This document shows positions 28,301-35,357 of a DNA stretch of 44,741 nt, piece by piece. Position 1 is the stretch's first letter. Every line of letters starts with the position of its first letter. Both the position numbers and the translations under genes were made by a program. Source of the stretch: Planctomycetota bacterium. GTDB lineage: Bacteria; Planctomycetota; Planctomycetia; Gemmatales; Gemmataceae. The notes beneath the pieces are model-generated. The model was not told where the DNA came from. It made no database searches and saw only the letters and a program-made list of their open reading frames with translations. The DNA lies in NCBI GenBank assembly GCA_021807595.1, contig JAKBCS010000029.1:1-44741 (forward strand), written 5' to 3'.

Positions 28301-29109
28301 AAGGCGCGGACGAAGGCCAAGCAATTGGGGAAGCGCTTTGCCGGATCCTTCGACAACGCGCGGGCCACGATGGGACGTTCGTTCTCCGGCAACGACCGCA
28401 ACTCCGGCTCTTCGTTGAGATGCTGATGCGCGAGGGTGCGGGCATTCTTCCCGTTGAACGGTCGCTGACCCGTCAATAATTCTTGATAGACAATCCCCAG
28501 ACTGTACTGATCGCTGCGCCCGCTGATCGCTCCGCTGAACGTCTCCGGCGGCGCGTACAACGGCGTCACTCCGCCCAGAAAACCCGACGTTCCCGAACGC
28601 TCGAGATGTTTGACCAATCCAAAATCGGCAACCTTCACGCGGTCGCTGATGAGGAACAAATTGCGAGGCTTAATATCGAGGTGCTGTAAATTGTGCTTCT
28701 CGTTCATGTGGTCGAGCGCTTCGGCGGCGTCGCGGATGTAGCGCAGCAACGCGTCGCGCGGGATGCCGACGAGTCCCGCCGAAAGGCACTCTTGAAAGAG
28801 ATCGTGCAGGCTCTTGTCGGCCACTTCCATGACGATGACCAATTCGCCTTCGACAATTTCGATGCGGTCCATCGACAGAACGAAGGGATGGCGGACTTCT
28901 TTCACACGGTTGAGGGCGCGCAACTCCTGTTCGGCGCGCGCGCTATCCACATCCAGCGAATTGAGATTGCCGAACACAAATTTAATGGCCTTGAACAGGC
29001 CGCCAGGAGCTTCGCATTTCCAGACTTCGCCGAAACCGCCGCTGCCGAGCGGTTCGATGAGGCGATAACCGGGAATGGGTTCCGCATTCGGTTCGCGTTC
29101 CACACTCAT
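25354..29109 (-). CDS. Ser/Thr protein kinase fused to a tubulin/FtsZ-like domain
   Basis: 1251 aa. Residues 14-270 are a Hanks-type kinase with a complete active site: glycine loop LGSGGFGEVW, AIK lysine (43), HLDIKPRN (D145), DFG (162-164) and APPE. A linker of about 75 residues leads to a tubulin-like GTPase region starting GIGSFGRRAL (351-360), with the glycine-rich signature ACASGGGSGFFVDLGYSL at about 505-521. This matches the bacterial Tubulin_2 type rather than FtsZ proper. The remaining 700 residues are mostly helical with Gln-rich stretches and no membrane segment. A cytosolic kinase controlling, or controlled by, a tubulin-like polymer is inference. The start is set at ATG 29109 because the upstream open frame is not protein-like. 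Stand-alone gene. Confidence 0.85.
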   Translation of the reverse strand: MSVEREPNAEPIPGYRLIEPLGSGGFGEVWKCEAPGGLFKAIKFVFGNLNSLDVDSARAEQELRALNRVKEVRHPFVLSMDRIEIVEGELVIVMEVADKSLHDLFQECLSAGLVGIPRDALLRYIRDAAEALDHMNEKHNLQHLDIKPRNLFLISDRVKVADFGLVKHLERSGTSGFLGGVTPLYAPPETFSGAISGRSDQYSLGIVYQELLTGQRPFNGKNARTLAHQHLNEEPELRSLPENERPIVARALSKDPAKRFPNCLAFVRALFTVHAPTRPDSLQNIVLGPEGMRPKSIYDTMENMMLDQLPGENAADSPALDPAPIPNEEISQLGMTVAQPHTGALRPTVVIGIGSFGRRALQELRCRFLDRFGDLDKVPLVRFLYLDADGDAVKEATRGSPEVALRTTEVQHLPLQPVSHYRRRQLDQLSEWLPREKLFAMPRSLKTQGSRSLGRLAFSDNYLRLIARLRREIQTACHPDSIYQTVSATGLALRDNVPRIYVVACASGGGSGFFVDLGYSLRRLLTQLHQPEGQVSSFLFCGAPDDPATPSAELANLYATLTEVYHFSDPAVRFAAQYGSDGPRLVDEGGAYDCTYLSTLAHRTPEARRDAMAHLGSYLFHELTTPLGARLERTRQRKGTFPFRGFGTFGVWFPRGLLLHLAARSACQRLLEQWQAPDLDAHAVISDKHVASLIDPLSPSILDDKPRITARDLLEAAQARVLADSELQPDALANRILELAGQQLESSPRELLTRLLAAVEEQSQQMVAQDDPGAWARQALTRVQDWLGGGLQPPGVTSIGPQRKSRLTRALECAAAKLAEEWDQRFGLAVAGLIEHPGRRLALAEAAVNRFLCYCRDTMEAHQQRLHQQANKSQHSQKQLQSALDNCIEGTGGFSWFGGKSRRLLRVFIDHLAAFARQCLAEDTLSAVQQFYGFLQGRLADRLRDLSFCRQRLRHLQETLAESTGETSASSNPSTDEYFSPSTCTSGMEYSPTPVLSTESFWASIRESATARVVLPDGVKDLEKAARRFLETLTVDHWTQLDQAFQDQVLSQRDGLQKALLGTTDLLRHLMTPLITQAVHCLGNHLPTTDVAQAEFSVEDSTSTASSASDLHARIRRYYVSASPPLQTTRNKRRSGVYEAVGAGGPPLDQTPVLLEPAPSSKEDRCFLLVPASESGKRFGEEAQRILDDLQLVNVPGQADLMFCREQSELSIEDLDRILTASRAAYRDAASVPHSSPHARFDIQDWMPLDP

Positions 29110-29447
29110 TGCGTCACGACCCCATGAATCTGATTTTGGACAGAGTGTCGAACAAGGATAGGTCGCAAGAGAGAGCTTGTCCAATGCCCGGCTCTCGCCT
29201 TGGTTCCACGATCGGAGCATCCGCTACGATCCGCGCAGTCGACAGGGTCGAGGAAAACGGCAAATTCGACTCAAAAAATGCGAGAAAGTCAATCGGATCG
29301 AGCAAAAAACATTGATTGCCGCCGCGCGTCAACCTACCGTGTAAGTGAGGCTCGGCGAAAAGCCGTCGCGCGTCGCGGTGGCCATTTGATATTTGGCGTC
29401 GGTGGAGAAGTTCGACCGCCGCTCTGTCTCGGTGGAGGGTTCAAACG
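29110..29447. other. Divergent intergenic region (338 bp)
   Basis: No gene is recognised between the kinase and the small lipoprotein gene. It must hold both promoters, but I find no convincing hexamer pair. The only clear signal is GGAGG 10 nt before the ATG at 29448. Confidence 0.4.
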
Positions 29448-29663
29448 ATGTATGTACGCCAATTGATGTTCGCGGCGTTGGCCGGCGCGGTCGTAGCCTG
29501 TGCGGGATGCAGTTGCTGCCGCGGCACTCGATCCGCCGCCTATCTCCCGCCCTATAGTACGCCGGCTGTGCCAGCCGGCGCAATCGCGGTACCCGTGCCC
29601 CCGGCTCCCGTGAGTGCGAGCTATGCTCCCGCCGCACCTTGTCCCACTTGCGCGGGTCGCTAG
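29448..29663 (+). CDS. Small Cys-rich, Pro/Ala-rich lipoprotein
   Basis: 71-aa predicted lipoprotein with signal FAALAGAVVACAGC; the lipobox Cys (CAGC) is at about residue 21. It is immediately followed by more cysteines (CSCC), a Pro/Ala/Val-rich low-complexity segment and a C-terminal CPTC. GGAGG lies 10 nt before the ATG. I do not recognise a family. It resembles the second small gene at 30115 in plan (lipobox, then clustered Cys, then Pro-rich tail), so the two may be functional relatives. Binding of metal or disulfide cross-linking at the cell surface is conjecture. Confidence 0.65.
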   Translation: MYVRQLMFAALAGAVVACAGCSCCRGTRSAAYLPPYSTPAVPAGAIAVPVPPAPVSASYAPAAPCPTCAGR

Positions 29664-30114
29664 GGACTGGTCGGGCCGGTTCGGAATCCTTGGCGCGGAT
29701 TCCGAACCATTCCGATTTCGTCGACTCCAAGACTCTTTTCTTGAGGCAATTGCCGACGATTCTCTCCCAACACTCGGTCGACCGAAACTTCGACCGATGA
29801 GGGTTGCGCGATCGGCTCGATTGTCGCTTCCGCTTCGTTCGCTTCACGTCCTTCTCCTCGTAGGCTTTCGCAGCTCTGCCCGATTACTTTCGTATATTGG
29901 TCGCGCAAGTTGTTGCTTCTCGTCGCGGCGGGGGAATACTCACAGCGGTGGATCGAGAGCGCGCTTCGTGAGTCCGCGTGCCGCGTGTCGCCATCGTCCG
30001 CCATCCCGCCAATCCGGTTTCGGATCGTCCGGCCGGCGTCCGTGTGGCCTCCAGGACGGTGGCGTGCGACCTACCCGGTGGCCGTACTTCCAAGGAAGAG
30101 AGGAGATCCTCCCC
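29664..30114. other. Gene-poor stretch between two small lipoprotein genes (451 bp)
   Basis: Open frames cross this stretch but none has a start signal or recognisable protein character. The one clear structure is the hairpin at 29678-29708. An open frame from 29614 runs into the second lipoprotein, but the real start of that gene is the ATG at 30115. Confidence 0.5.
29678..29708 (+). terminator. Hairpin after the small lipoprotein gene
   Basis: A perfect 12-bp stem (GGTTCGGAATCC pairing with GGATTCCGAACC) around a 7-nt loop begins 15 nt after the stop at 29663. No T-run follows, so it may stabilise or weakly terminate the lipoprotein mRNA. Confidence 0.5.
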
Positions 30115-30336
30115 ATGCGCTTCACTTACGTCTTACTTCCGTTGACGCTCTTGTTGCTCTCGCTGACATCCGGTTGTCACCATCGACACTGCTGTTGGGG
30201 CGGCTGTTCGTCGTGTTGCTCGCCGTGCGGCTCCTGTTGCGGTTACACGCCGTCCATCGAAAGCACCATGCCCCCCATGGCCGTGCCCACGACCGCCACC
30301 GTCGTTCCCCACATGCCCATGGTGGGATCGCGTTAG
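30115..30336 (+). CDS. Small Cys/His-rich lipoprotein
   Basis: 73-aa predicted lipoprotein: signal LLPLTLLLLSLTSGC with the lipobox Cys at residue 21. It is followed at once by a cluster of Cys, His, Gly and Trp (CHHRHCCWGGCSSCC, then SPCGSCCGY), giving ten cysteines within about 23 residues, then a Met/Pro/Thr-rich tail. The start is fixed by GAGGAGA about 8-14 nt upstream. No known family is recognised. The His/Cys density would suit metal binding or disulfide networks at the outer surface, which is only inference. Its plan matches the gene at 29448. Confidence 0.7.
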   Translation: MRFTYVLLPLTLLLLSLTSGCHHRHCCWGGCSSCCSPCGSCCGYTPSIESTMPPMAVPTTATVVPHMPMVGSR

Positions 30337-30469
30337 GATTTGGTCCCAAGTAGCTTCCCGATTGGAGAGCTTCGATAAGAGTCCGTCTTGGAACTAGCGA
30401 ACAAAACCATCCGAGCCTGCAGAGTGCGCGAGGGTTGCCCTTTTCTCCCCGTTTACGCTGCCGGCTCCG

Positions 30470-30625
30470 ATGGGTTGTTCCGCCAATCCAACGTTCGGCA
30501 ATTCTTACAACGAGGACGGCATTTTTTACAATCGAGCCTTGTATTTTTGTGGTGACGGCGATCGCTTGTATGCGCGTGTCGATATTCGCAACATCAAGTT
30601 TATCCGCCAGTTAATGCGAGACTGA
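30470..30625 (+). CDS. Possible small ORF of unknown function
   Basis: A 51-codon frame beginning MGCSANPTFGNSYNEDG and ending in a basic IRNIKFIRQLMRD. The composition (Tyr, Asn, Asp, Phe) is more protein-like than the surrounding frames. There is no clear ribosome site and I recognise no family. It could equally be a remnant or chance. Confidence 0.2.
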   Translation: MGCSANPTFGNSYNEDGIFYNRALYFCGDGDRLYARVDIRNIKFIRQLMRD

Positions 30626-30915
30626 AGCGGATTTGCCATACCTTCCCAGCGATTGGCATGGTAGTTGCTTCGATTAAAGTGTCTTCCGGACGCACGGCGC
30701 TGGAGCCGGGCGACTGTCGCTTCCCCGAGCGATGGTCGGACAGACGGCCCCAAACGGCGGCGTCTGGACGCGGCCGACCCGACTTTTGTTCGTGCCGTTG
30801 CTGTGGCCGTCCCCCCGGACGCAACAGCGGCGAATCGGGCAGGCACCCTGGAATGGCCACCTCCCCCGGTTGCCGATCCACCCTCTCCGTGTTCCGGCTT
30901 TGGCTCCCGTGCAAC

Positions 30916-30948
30916 GGCGACCCGCTCCCCCGCGGGTCGCCTTTTTTT
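30916..30948 (+). terminator. Intrinsic terminator
   Basis: GGCGACCCGC (30916-30925) and GCGGGTCGCC (30932-30941) form a perfect 10-bp GC-rich stem with a 6-nt loop, followed directly by seven T residues. This is a textbook Rho-independent terminator on the plus strand, facing the pyrG stop from the opposite direction. Confidence 0.9.
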
Positions 30949-30970
30949 ATTCACCTTGCGGACGCTTAAG

Positions 30971-32647
30971 TCAGTTCGAGACGGTGATGGCCGCTCGCGA
31001 TCGAGCGGCCTCAGCTTTTTTTTTGGCTTCGCGCCGCTTCAGGCTCGCCTCCACAAAGCCACGGAAAAGAGGATGGGCTTGCGTCGGTTTGGAGCGAAAC
31101 TCCGGATGACATTGCACGGCCACGAACCACGGATGCTCCGGCAACTCGATCATCTCCACGAGCTTGCCGTCCGGAGAAGTACCCGAAAACATCATTCCGT
31201 GGGCGGCAAACTGTTGGCGATACTGATTGTTGAATTCGTAACGATGGCGGTGGCGCTCCCGGACGGACTCGCTGCCGTAGGCGGCGCGAACGCGGCTGCC
31301 CTCGGCCAAATGACAGGGCCAGCTGCCTAGACGCATCGTGCCGCCGAGATCGGTGATCGAGAACTGCGCGTCGAGCAGACAGACGACGGGATGAGCGCAA
31401 TGCGGATTCATCTCGGTCGAGTTCGCGTCCTCAAGTCCAACCACATTGCGGGCGAACTCGATGGCGGCACACTGAAGACCGAGACAGATGCCGAAGAAGG
31501 GGATTTGCTTTTCGCGCGCGTGTCGAATGGCTTCGATCTTACCGCCCAGGCCGCGATAGTTGAAGCCGCCGGGAACCAAGACGCCATCGACGCCGCCGAG
31601 AACTTTTTCCGCTCCTTCGCGCTCCACTTCTTCCGCCTCGATCCGCCGCACGACCACGCGCGTCGACAGGGCGATACCAGCGTGATCCAGCGACTCGTAG
31701 ATCGATTTATAAGCGTCTCGGTGCTTGATATATTTCCCGACCACGGCGATGGTCGTTTCGTGAGCCGGATGGATGATGCGCTGCACCATCGCGTTCCAGC
31801 CGTTCATGTCCAGCTGCTGCGCCCGCAATCCGAACTTCTCGACGATCAACTCGTCCAGACGATTCTCCACGAGACTGAGGGGCACTTCGTAGATGCTGAA
31901 CTCCTTGTCGCGTTCCTCAATGACGGCGCGCGGTTCGACGTTGCAAAACATGGCGATCTTGTCGCGCATCTCCGGCATCATCTTCTGTTCGGTGCGGCAG
32001 ATGAGAACGTCCGGTTGAATACCGATGCGCCGCAGCTGTTCAACGGAGTGTTGCGTCGGTTTGGTTTTGGCCTCGTGAGCCGTCTTCAGGTAGGGAACTA
32101 ACGTGAGATGGATGTACAGACAATTGTGCTTGCCGACATCGAGCGCGAACTGGCGGATCGCCTCCAAGAACGGCAACCCTTCAATGTCGCCGACGGTTCC
32201 ACCGATTTCGGTTATAACCACATCCACATCTTCTCCCGCCAACTTCCGCACCGCCGACTTAATCTCGTCGGTGACATGCGGGATTACCTGTACCGTTTGC
32301 CCTTGATAGACCCCTTTCCGCTCCTTCGTGATGACCGAACCATAGATGCGCCCGGTCGTATAGTTGCAATCGCGCGTCAACGGGGCATTGGTGAAGCGCT
32401 CGTAGTGGCCGAGGTCGAGGTCGGTTTCGGTGCCGTCGTCGAGGACGTAGACTTCGCCGTGCTGATACGGGTCCATGGTGCCGGGATCGACGTTGATGTA
32501 GGGATCGAATTTCTGCAAGCGGACGTGCAGCCCGCGATGTTCCAAAAGCATGCCAATAGAAGCGGAGGTAAGCCCCTTGCCGAGCGAACTGACCACGCCT
32601 CCGGTAACGAAAATGTGTTTGGTTTGCTTGCTGGCTGATGCCGTCAT
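30971..32647 (-). CDS. pyrG: CTP synthase
   Basis: 558-aa amidotransferase making CTP from UTP, ATP and glutamine. The synthetase half begins [23 protein letters not shown], with [28 protein letters not shown], and [20 protein letters not shown]. The class-I glutaminase half (from about 290) has VPGGFNYRG and [18 protein letters not shown] with the nucleophile Cys, and ends [15 protein letters not shown]. The start is at ATG 32647 ([10 protein letters not shown]). The frame open to 32698 lacks family resemblance. The C-terminal tail is Lys/Ala-rich. A kdsB remnant lies just upstream; live KdsB would consume CTP. Confidence 0.96.
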   Translation of the reverse strand: MTASASKQTKHIFVTGGVVSSLGKGLTSASIGMLLEHRGLHVRLQKFDPYINVDPGTMDPYQHGEVYVLDDGTETDLDLGHYERFTNAPLTRDCNYTTGRIYGSVITKERKGVYQGQTVQVIPHVTDEIKSAVRKLAGEDVDVVITEIGGTVGDIEGLPFLEAIRQFALDVGKHNCLYIHLTLVPYLKTAHEAKTKPTQHSVEQLRRIGIQPDVLICRTEQKMMPEMRDKIAMFCNVEPRAVIEERDKEFSIYEVPLSLVENRLDELIVEKFGLRAQQLDMNGWNAMVQRIIHPAHETTIAVVGKYIKHRDAYKSIYESLDHAGIALSTRVVVRRIEAEEVEREGAEKVLGGVDGVLVPGGFNYRGLGGKIEAIRHAREKQIPFFGICLGLQCAAIEFARNVVGLEDANSTEMNPHCAHPVVCLLDAQFSITDLGGTMRLGSWPCHLAEGSRVRAAYGSESVRERHRHRYEFNNQYRQQFAAHGMMFSGTSPDGKLVEMIELPEHPWFVAVQCHPEFRSKPTQAHPLFRGFVEASLKRREAKKKAEAARSRAAITVSN

Positions 32648-32766
32648 GGTGTCGTCTTCTGAGGAAAGTTTAGGGAACGCTTGCGGTGATACGCGCAAGC
32701 GCCCTCCCTCGCAATATATCCAATCGGACGCGGCTTGTCAGGTTCGGATCGCGTTCCCATCGCTTC

Positions 32767-32949
32767 TCAGGCGGCGCGTCCGTTGGGACTGTGCCGATAA
32801 GCCGCGACGAAGCGTTCGTAGTCGTCGTAGGTATCGACGCCAAATCCGCTTTGTTCGACAACGCCAACCTGAATCGGATGTCCCAACTCCAACACGCGCA
32901 ATTGCTCCAGCTTCGCCAATTGCTCCAACGGTTCCGGCGGCAGAGCCGC
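32767..32949 (-). pseudogene. kdsB: kdsB remnant (C-terminal fragment of CMP-KDO synthetase)
   Basis: The 65-codon frame 32964-32767 ends with a clear C-terminus of 3-deoxy-manno-octulosonate cytidylyltransferase: AALPPEPLEQLAKLEQLRVL, then ELGHPIQVGVVE, then GVDTYDDYERFVAAYR. The full enzyme is about 250 aa, so roughly the first three-quarters are missing. Only the first five codons before AALPP are foreign, so the break lies near 32949. KdsB loads KDO onto CMP for LPS-core synthesis. The catalytic and nucleotide-binding N-terminal parts are absent, so this piece cannot be active. It faces a truncated vapC across the break. Recognition is from memory of the family pattern. Confidence 0.72.
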
Positions 32950-32956
32950 ATTGATT

Positions 32957-33091
32957 CGAGCCATTCATCGCTTCAAACCGATGGGCGCTCTCCAATTGGC
33001 GGCGGCGGTCGAACACGGAGCGAACGTCCTTCTGACTAATGACGTTCGCCTCCGTTCGTTCCCCGGTCTCACGGTCGAATTGCTGCCTTGA
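32957..33091 (+). pseudogene. vapC remnant (C-terminal fragment of a PIN-domain toxin)
   Basis: Reading in one frame from about 32957 gives RAIHRFKPMGALQLAAA, then VEHGANVLLTNDVRL and RSFPGLTVELLP before the TGA at 33089-33091. This is the typical last third of a VapC-like PIN nuclease (consensus KPxDALHLAxAxxxGAxxFLTND). The conserved Asp of the xDAL motif is Gly here, and the N-terminal two acidic residues are missing, so it cannot be an active RNase. There is no start codon in proper context and no antitoxin gene beside it. It was apparently left by a deletion that also cut kdsB. Confidence 0.7.
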
Positions 33092-33102
33092 CTCTCCGTT
33101 CT

Positions 33103-33966
33103 TCAATTCGGTTGCTGGGGAGGAACGGTTCGAGCCACGCGGTCGCTTCCTTGTTGTCGTCGCCTCGCTGGGAGAAATCCCACGCCGAATAAGCACAACT
33201 GAGTCAGCCCGAACACCATCTGTAATTTGTGCAGAGGCGGAGTGCCGTAGGAGTGATGCGGAATGTCGGCGAACCAGGCGAAGGCCACCACGATATTGCC
33301 GAGGATCGCCAAGGGAATCACTCGATGGTTCCAGGTTCGCGCCGCTAACAATAGCAACAGAGCCAGATCCCAGACCAGTACGCCTATCCCCCATGTCTCT
33401 TTTGGATGCCAGCCCCAATAGCGGCCCAGATGGTCCTTCGCCCAGACGCATCCCAGCAAAAGTCCCGCGAGCGTCAAAACCGCTGCCGTGGCCATCAGTC
33501 TGAAAACCGCTCGTTCCAGTTCTTGCATTTGCCCGGCGCTCAGGTCGCGGAAGGGACGAGTTGTCACATAACAGATGGCAAGGCTTCCCACGAGCAACGA
33601 CAGGGTATATCCGAGCGCGACAGCGCCGACATGCGCGGCCGAGAGCAATCCCACCGCTTGAGAGCAAGCCAGCAAATAGCCGACAATTAAAATCGCAAGG
33701 ACGACTGCCACAAACCTCACCACGCGCACCGGCAGCCAATTGGCTGGGGCCGCGACCTTGGCGAACTCTCGCGCCAAAGCACTCGGTTGGCCCAGACGCA
33801 ATGTGGCCAACGCCAACGCCTGCTCCTCCGTTTGTCCCGTCCTCACGAGTTGCTGAATTTCCTCGCGGAGATGGCTTTCGAGTTCGTCGAGTACCTCGTT
33901 GTTACAGCCGGTTGTTTCAGCTAGATCGCGCCGCCACTGTGCGATCCGTTGTTCCATTTCAGGCAT
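33103..33966 (-). CDS. CcsA-like membrane protein with N-terminal permease-prefix domain
   Basis: 287 aa. Residues 1-60 form a helical N-terminal region (MEQRIAQWRRDLAET, ELESHLREEIQQLVRTGQTEEQALALA) like the prefix found on PadR-linked permeases. At least six to seven transmembrane segments follow. The segment GCVWAKDHLGRYWGWHPKETWG (around 172-193) closely parallels the tryptophan-rich heme-handling motif of CcsA/CcmC cytochrome-c assembly proteins, with His replacing the usual Asp of WDPKE. A following IPHHSYG resembles the conserved heme His region. The ATG overlaps the PadR gene by 8 nt, so PadR very likely controls it. A heme-sensing or transport role is inference. Confidence 0.75.
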   Translation of the reverse strand: MPEMEQRIAQWRRDLAETTGCNNEVLDELESHLREEIQQLVRTGQTEEQALALATLRLGQPSALAREFAKVAAPANWLPVRVVRFVAVVLAILIVGYLLACSQAVGLLSAAHVGAVALGYTLSLLVGSLAICYVTTRPFRDLSAGQMQELERAVFRLMATAAVLTLAGLLLGCVWAKDHLGRYWGWHPKETWGIGVLVWDLALLLLLAARTWNHRVIPLAILGNIVVAFAWFADIPHHSYGTPPLHKLQMVFGLTQLCLFGVGFLPARRRQQGSDRVARTVPPQQPN

Positions 33967-34303
33967 GTTGCACCCCCCATAATTGATTCAAAGCCGACAA
34001 AACCACTCGCCATTGTTCTTTCTGTTCGGCCAGAGCCTTTCGCCCCTCGGTTTTCAGGACATAATACTTCCGCTTGCGTCCCGCTTCCGACTCGCCCCAA
34101 CGACTACGGATGTACCCTTGTGCTTCCAAACGATGTAGGACGGGATAGAGCATACCGTCGGTCCACTCCATGTCGCCCTGGGATAGAGCGCGCACGCGCT
34201 GAATGAGGGCATAGCCGTAACTTTCGCCCTCCTCCAGGATGGAGAGAACCAAGGGAACCGCAGAGGCCGCTACTAAATCTTTTCGGATCTTCATAAACAC
34301 CAT
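33959..34303 (-). CDS. PadR family transcriptional regulator
   Basis: 114-aa winged-helix repressor of the PadR type: AASAVPLVLSILEEGESYGYALIQRV, then WTDGMLYPVLHRLEAQGYIRSRWGESEAGRKRKYYVLK (the wing). The C-terminus is a short dimerisation helix. The start could be ATG 34303 or ATG 34294 (MKIRKDL); neither has a clear ribosome site. The stop lies 8 nt inside the CcsA-like gene, the usual pairing of a small PadR with a membrane protein bearing the permease prefix. It probably represses its own operon. The ligand is unknown. Confidence 0.88.
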   Translation of the reverse strand: MVFMKIRKDLVAASAVPLVLSILEEGESYGYALIQRVRALSQGDMEWTDGMLYPVLHRLEAQGYIRSRWGESEAGRKRKYYVLKTEGRKALAEQKEQWRVVLSALNQLWGVQHA

Positions 34304-34357
34304 GATACATAGAAGTGCTAGGCATAGCGAGAGAAAAAGTAGGAGAAGCGAAAGGCT

Positions 34358-34417
34358 CGTTTAGCCGCGACGCGCAGCGGAGTGCGAACGCGCTCCGCTG
34401 CGCGTCGCGGCTAAACG
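34358..34417. repeat. 60-bp palindrome, family B, copy 1
   Basis: Near-perfect palindrome: 29-bp arms with one mismatch and a 2-nt AA centre. The arm core is TTTAGCCGCGACGCGC. On the minus strand GTT TAG of the arm forms the last codon and the stop of the prenyltransferase-repeat gene (stop at 34413-34411). A related element is at 37497-37570. The outer third pair is T-A here and C-G there, a compensating change. Confidence 0.88.
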
Positions 34418-35355
34418 GAATGAAACAAGGCAAGAACGCCAAGTCCGTAGAACGTGTACTCTACATCGTGGCCATCATCCCACAAGCCGCCGTGAAAACC
34501 GCCCTCCGGGCGATCCAGCGACTCGGCGTAGCTCCGCACTTGCTCTGCATCCAAGCGCGACAAACCGCCGAGTTGTTCGAGCGTCCAAGCGGCGGTGAAC
34601 GTGGACAGCAGATCGCCCAGCGGAGCGCGACCGTTGGCGCGTAGTCCGCCCTCCGGCGAAGTCATGTCGGCGAGGAAGTCGATAACTCCTTCGCGCACTT
34701 CCTCCAGCGTTCCCGACATTTCCTCGGCGGCGATTTGCAGTAGACCAATGGCGGCGGCGGTCGGATTGGTGCCGCCGCGCCGCATCGGTGCGATTTCGAC
34801 GTAGCCGCCGTCCTCGCGCCTGCGCCCGGCCACGAAACGCACCACCTCGGCCAAGCGCGGCAGAGGCCGGCCCAGCAGTTGATAGCACAACGCTACCAAG
34901 AAAGTATGATAAGTGCTGCCCGACGCGCCGCCGATGGCCTTGGCGTAACCCCCATCGGCGGTATGGAAACTCTCCAGCATCGCGGCGACGCGCTCCGGCC
35001 AATCCGGCGGACTATCGGCAAGTACATCGGGACCGCCCGCCGCTTGCACCAACAGGCAGGCGTAGAGAAACGAGAAAAAATCGACTACACTCGTCTGTTG
35101 CGTCAAACTCGCGCGAAGAAAGCGTGCCGCCCCGTCGCCGACCTCCGCCGTCAGCGCATCAAGGACGGCGAGGCCGCGCAGCGCGAAGCCGGTGTAGTAC
35201 AGATCGGAGCCGCCCTCTCGGCCGGAGAAACCGCCATCGGCGTTTTGCCTCGCCCGCAAATAGGCGACGTGGCGCGCGCGCACTTCGTCCGGCAGCCGCG
35301 CCACACCCTCCGCCAGTCGAGCCGTCAAACGAGGTAAGTACGATTCGTCGATCAT
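34411..35355 (-). CDS. Prenyltransferase/squalene-cyclase-repeat protein (geranylgeranyl transferase beta-like)
   Basis: 314 aa made of alpha/alpha-barrel repeats of the protein-prenyltransferase beta-subunit and terpene-cyclase type: RQNADGGFSGREGG, FHTADGGYAKAIGG, RREDGGYVEI, TSPEGGLRANG and DRPEGGFHGG. About six repeats are spaced roughly 45-50 residues apart. The Zn-binding Asp/Cys/His set of true protein prenyltransferases is not evident, so enzymatic activity is doubtful. The start is ATG 35355, 2 nt after the upstream stop; a GTG at 35361 overlaps it. It is translationally coupled to the LRR gene. The stop codon is inside palindrome family B. Confidence 0.8.
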   Translation of the reverse strand: MIDESYLPRLTARLAEGVARLPDEVRARHVAYLRARQNADGGFSGREGGSDLYYTGFALRGLAVLDALTAEVGDGAARFLRASLTQQTSVVDFFSFLYACLLVQAAGGPDVLADSPPDWPERVAAMLESFHTADGGYAKAIGGASGSTYHTFLVALCYQLLGRPLPRLAEVVRFVAGRRREDGGYVEIAPMRRGGTNPTAAAIGLLQIAAEEMSGTLEEVREGVIDFLADMTSPEGGLRANGRAPLGDLLSTFTAAWTLEQLGGLSRLDAEQVRSYAESLDRPEGGFHGGLWDDGHDVEYTFYGLGVLALFHSV

Positions 35356-35357
35356 GC

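Larger units (their letters stand above)
30337..30970. other. Gene-poor stretch ending in a plus-strand terminator (634 bp)
   Basis: No recognised gene. A weak short frame (30470-30625) and a strong plus-strand terminator at 30916-30948 are the only signals. The terminator implies a plus-strand transcript through this stretch: either a long 3' end of the lipoprotein mRNA or an RNA gene. I could not match tmRNA, RNase P RNA, SRP RNA or 6S RNA cores by eye. Confidence 0.5.

Noticed and set aside
29678-29708. GGTTCGGAATCC looked like a tRNA T-arm.
   Set aside because: It is one half of a perfect 12-bp hairpin; no acceptor, D or anticodon arms surround it.
29614-30336. 240-codon frame including the second small lipoprotein.
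   Set aside because: The upstream 167 codons have no domain or start signal. A strong ribosome site and lipoprotein signal place the start at 30115.
30658-30969. 103-codon plus-strand frame in the gene-poor region.
   Set aside because: It reads straight through a strong intrinsic terminator and its first codons lack a ribosome site and protein-like composition.
32738-33739. 333-codon minus-strand frame overlapping the CcsA-like gene.
   Set aside because: It is out of frame with the clear membrane protein at 33103-33966 and the kdsB remnant. Its composition is Arg/Ser-rich with no domain.
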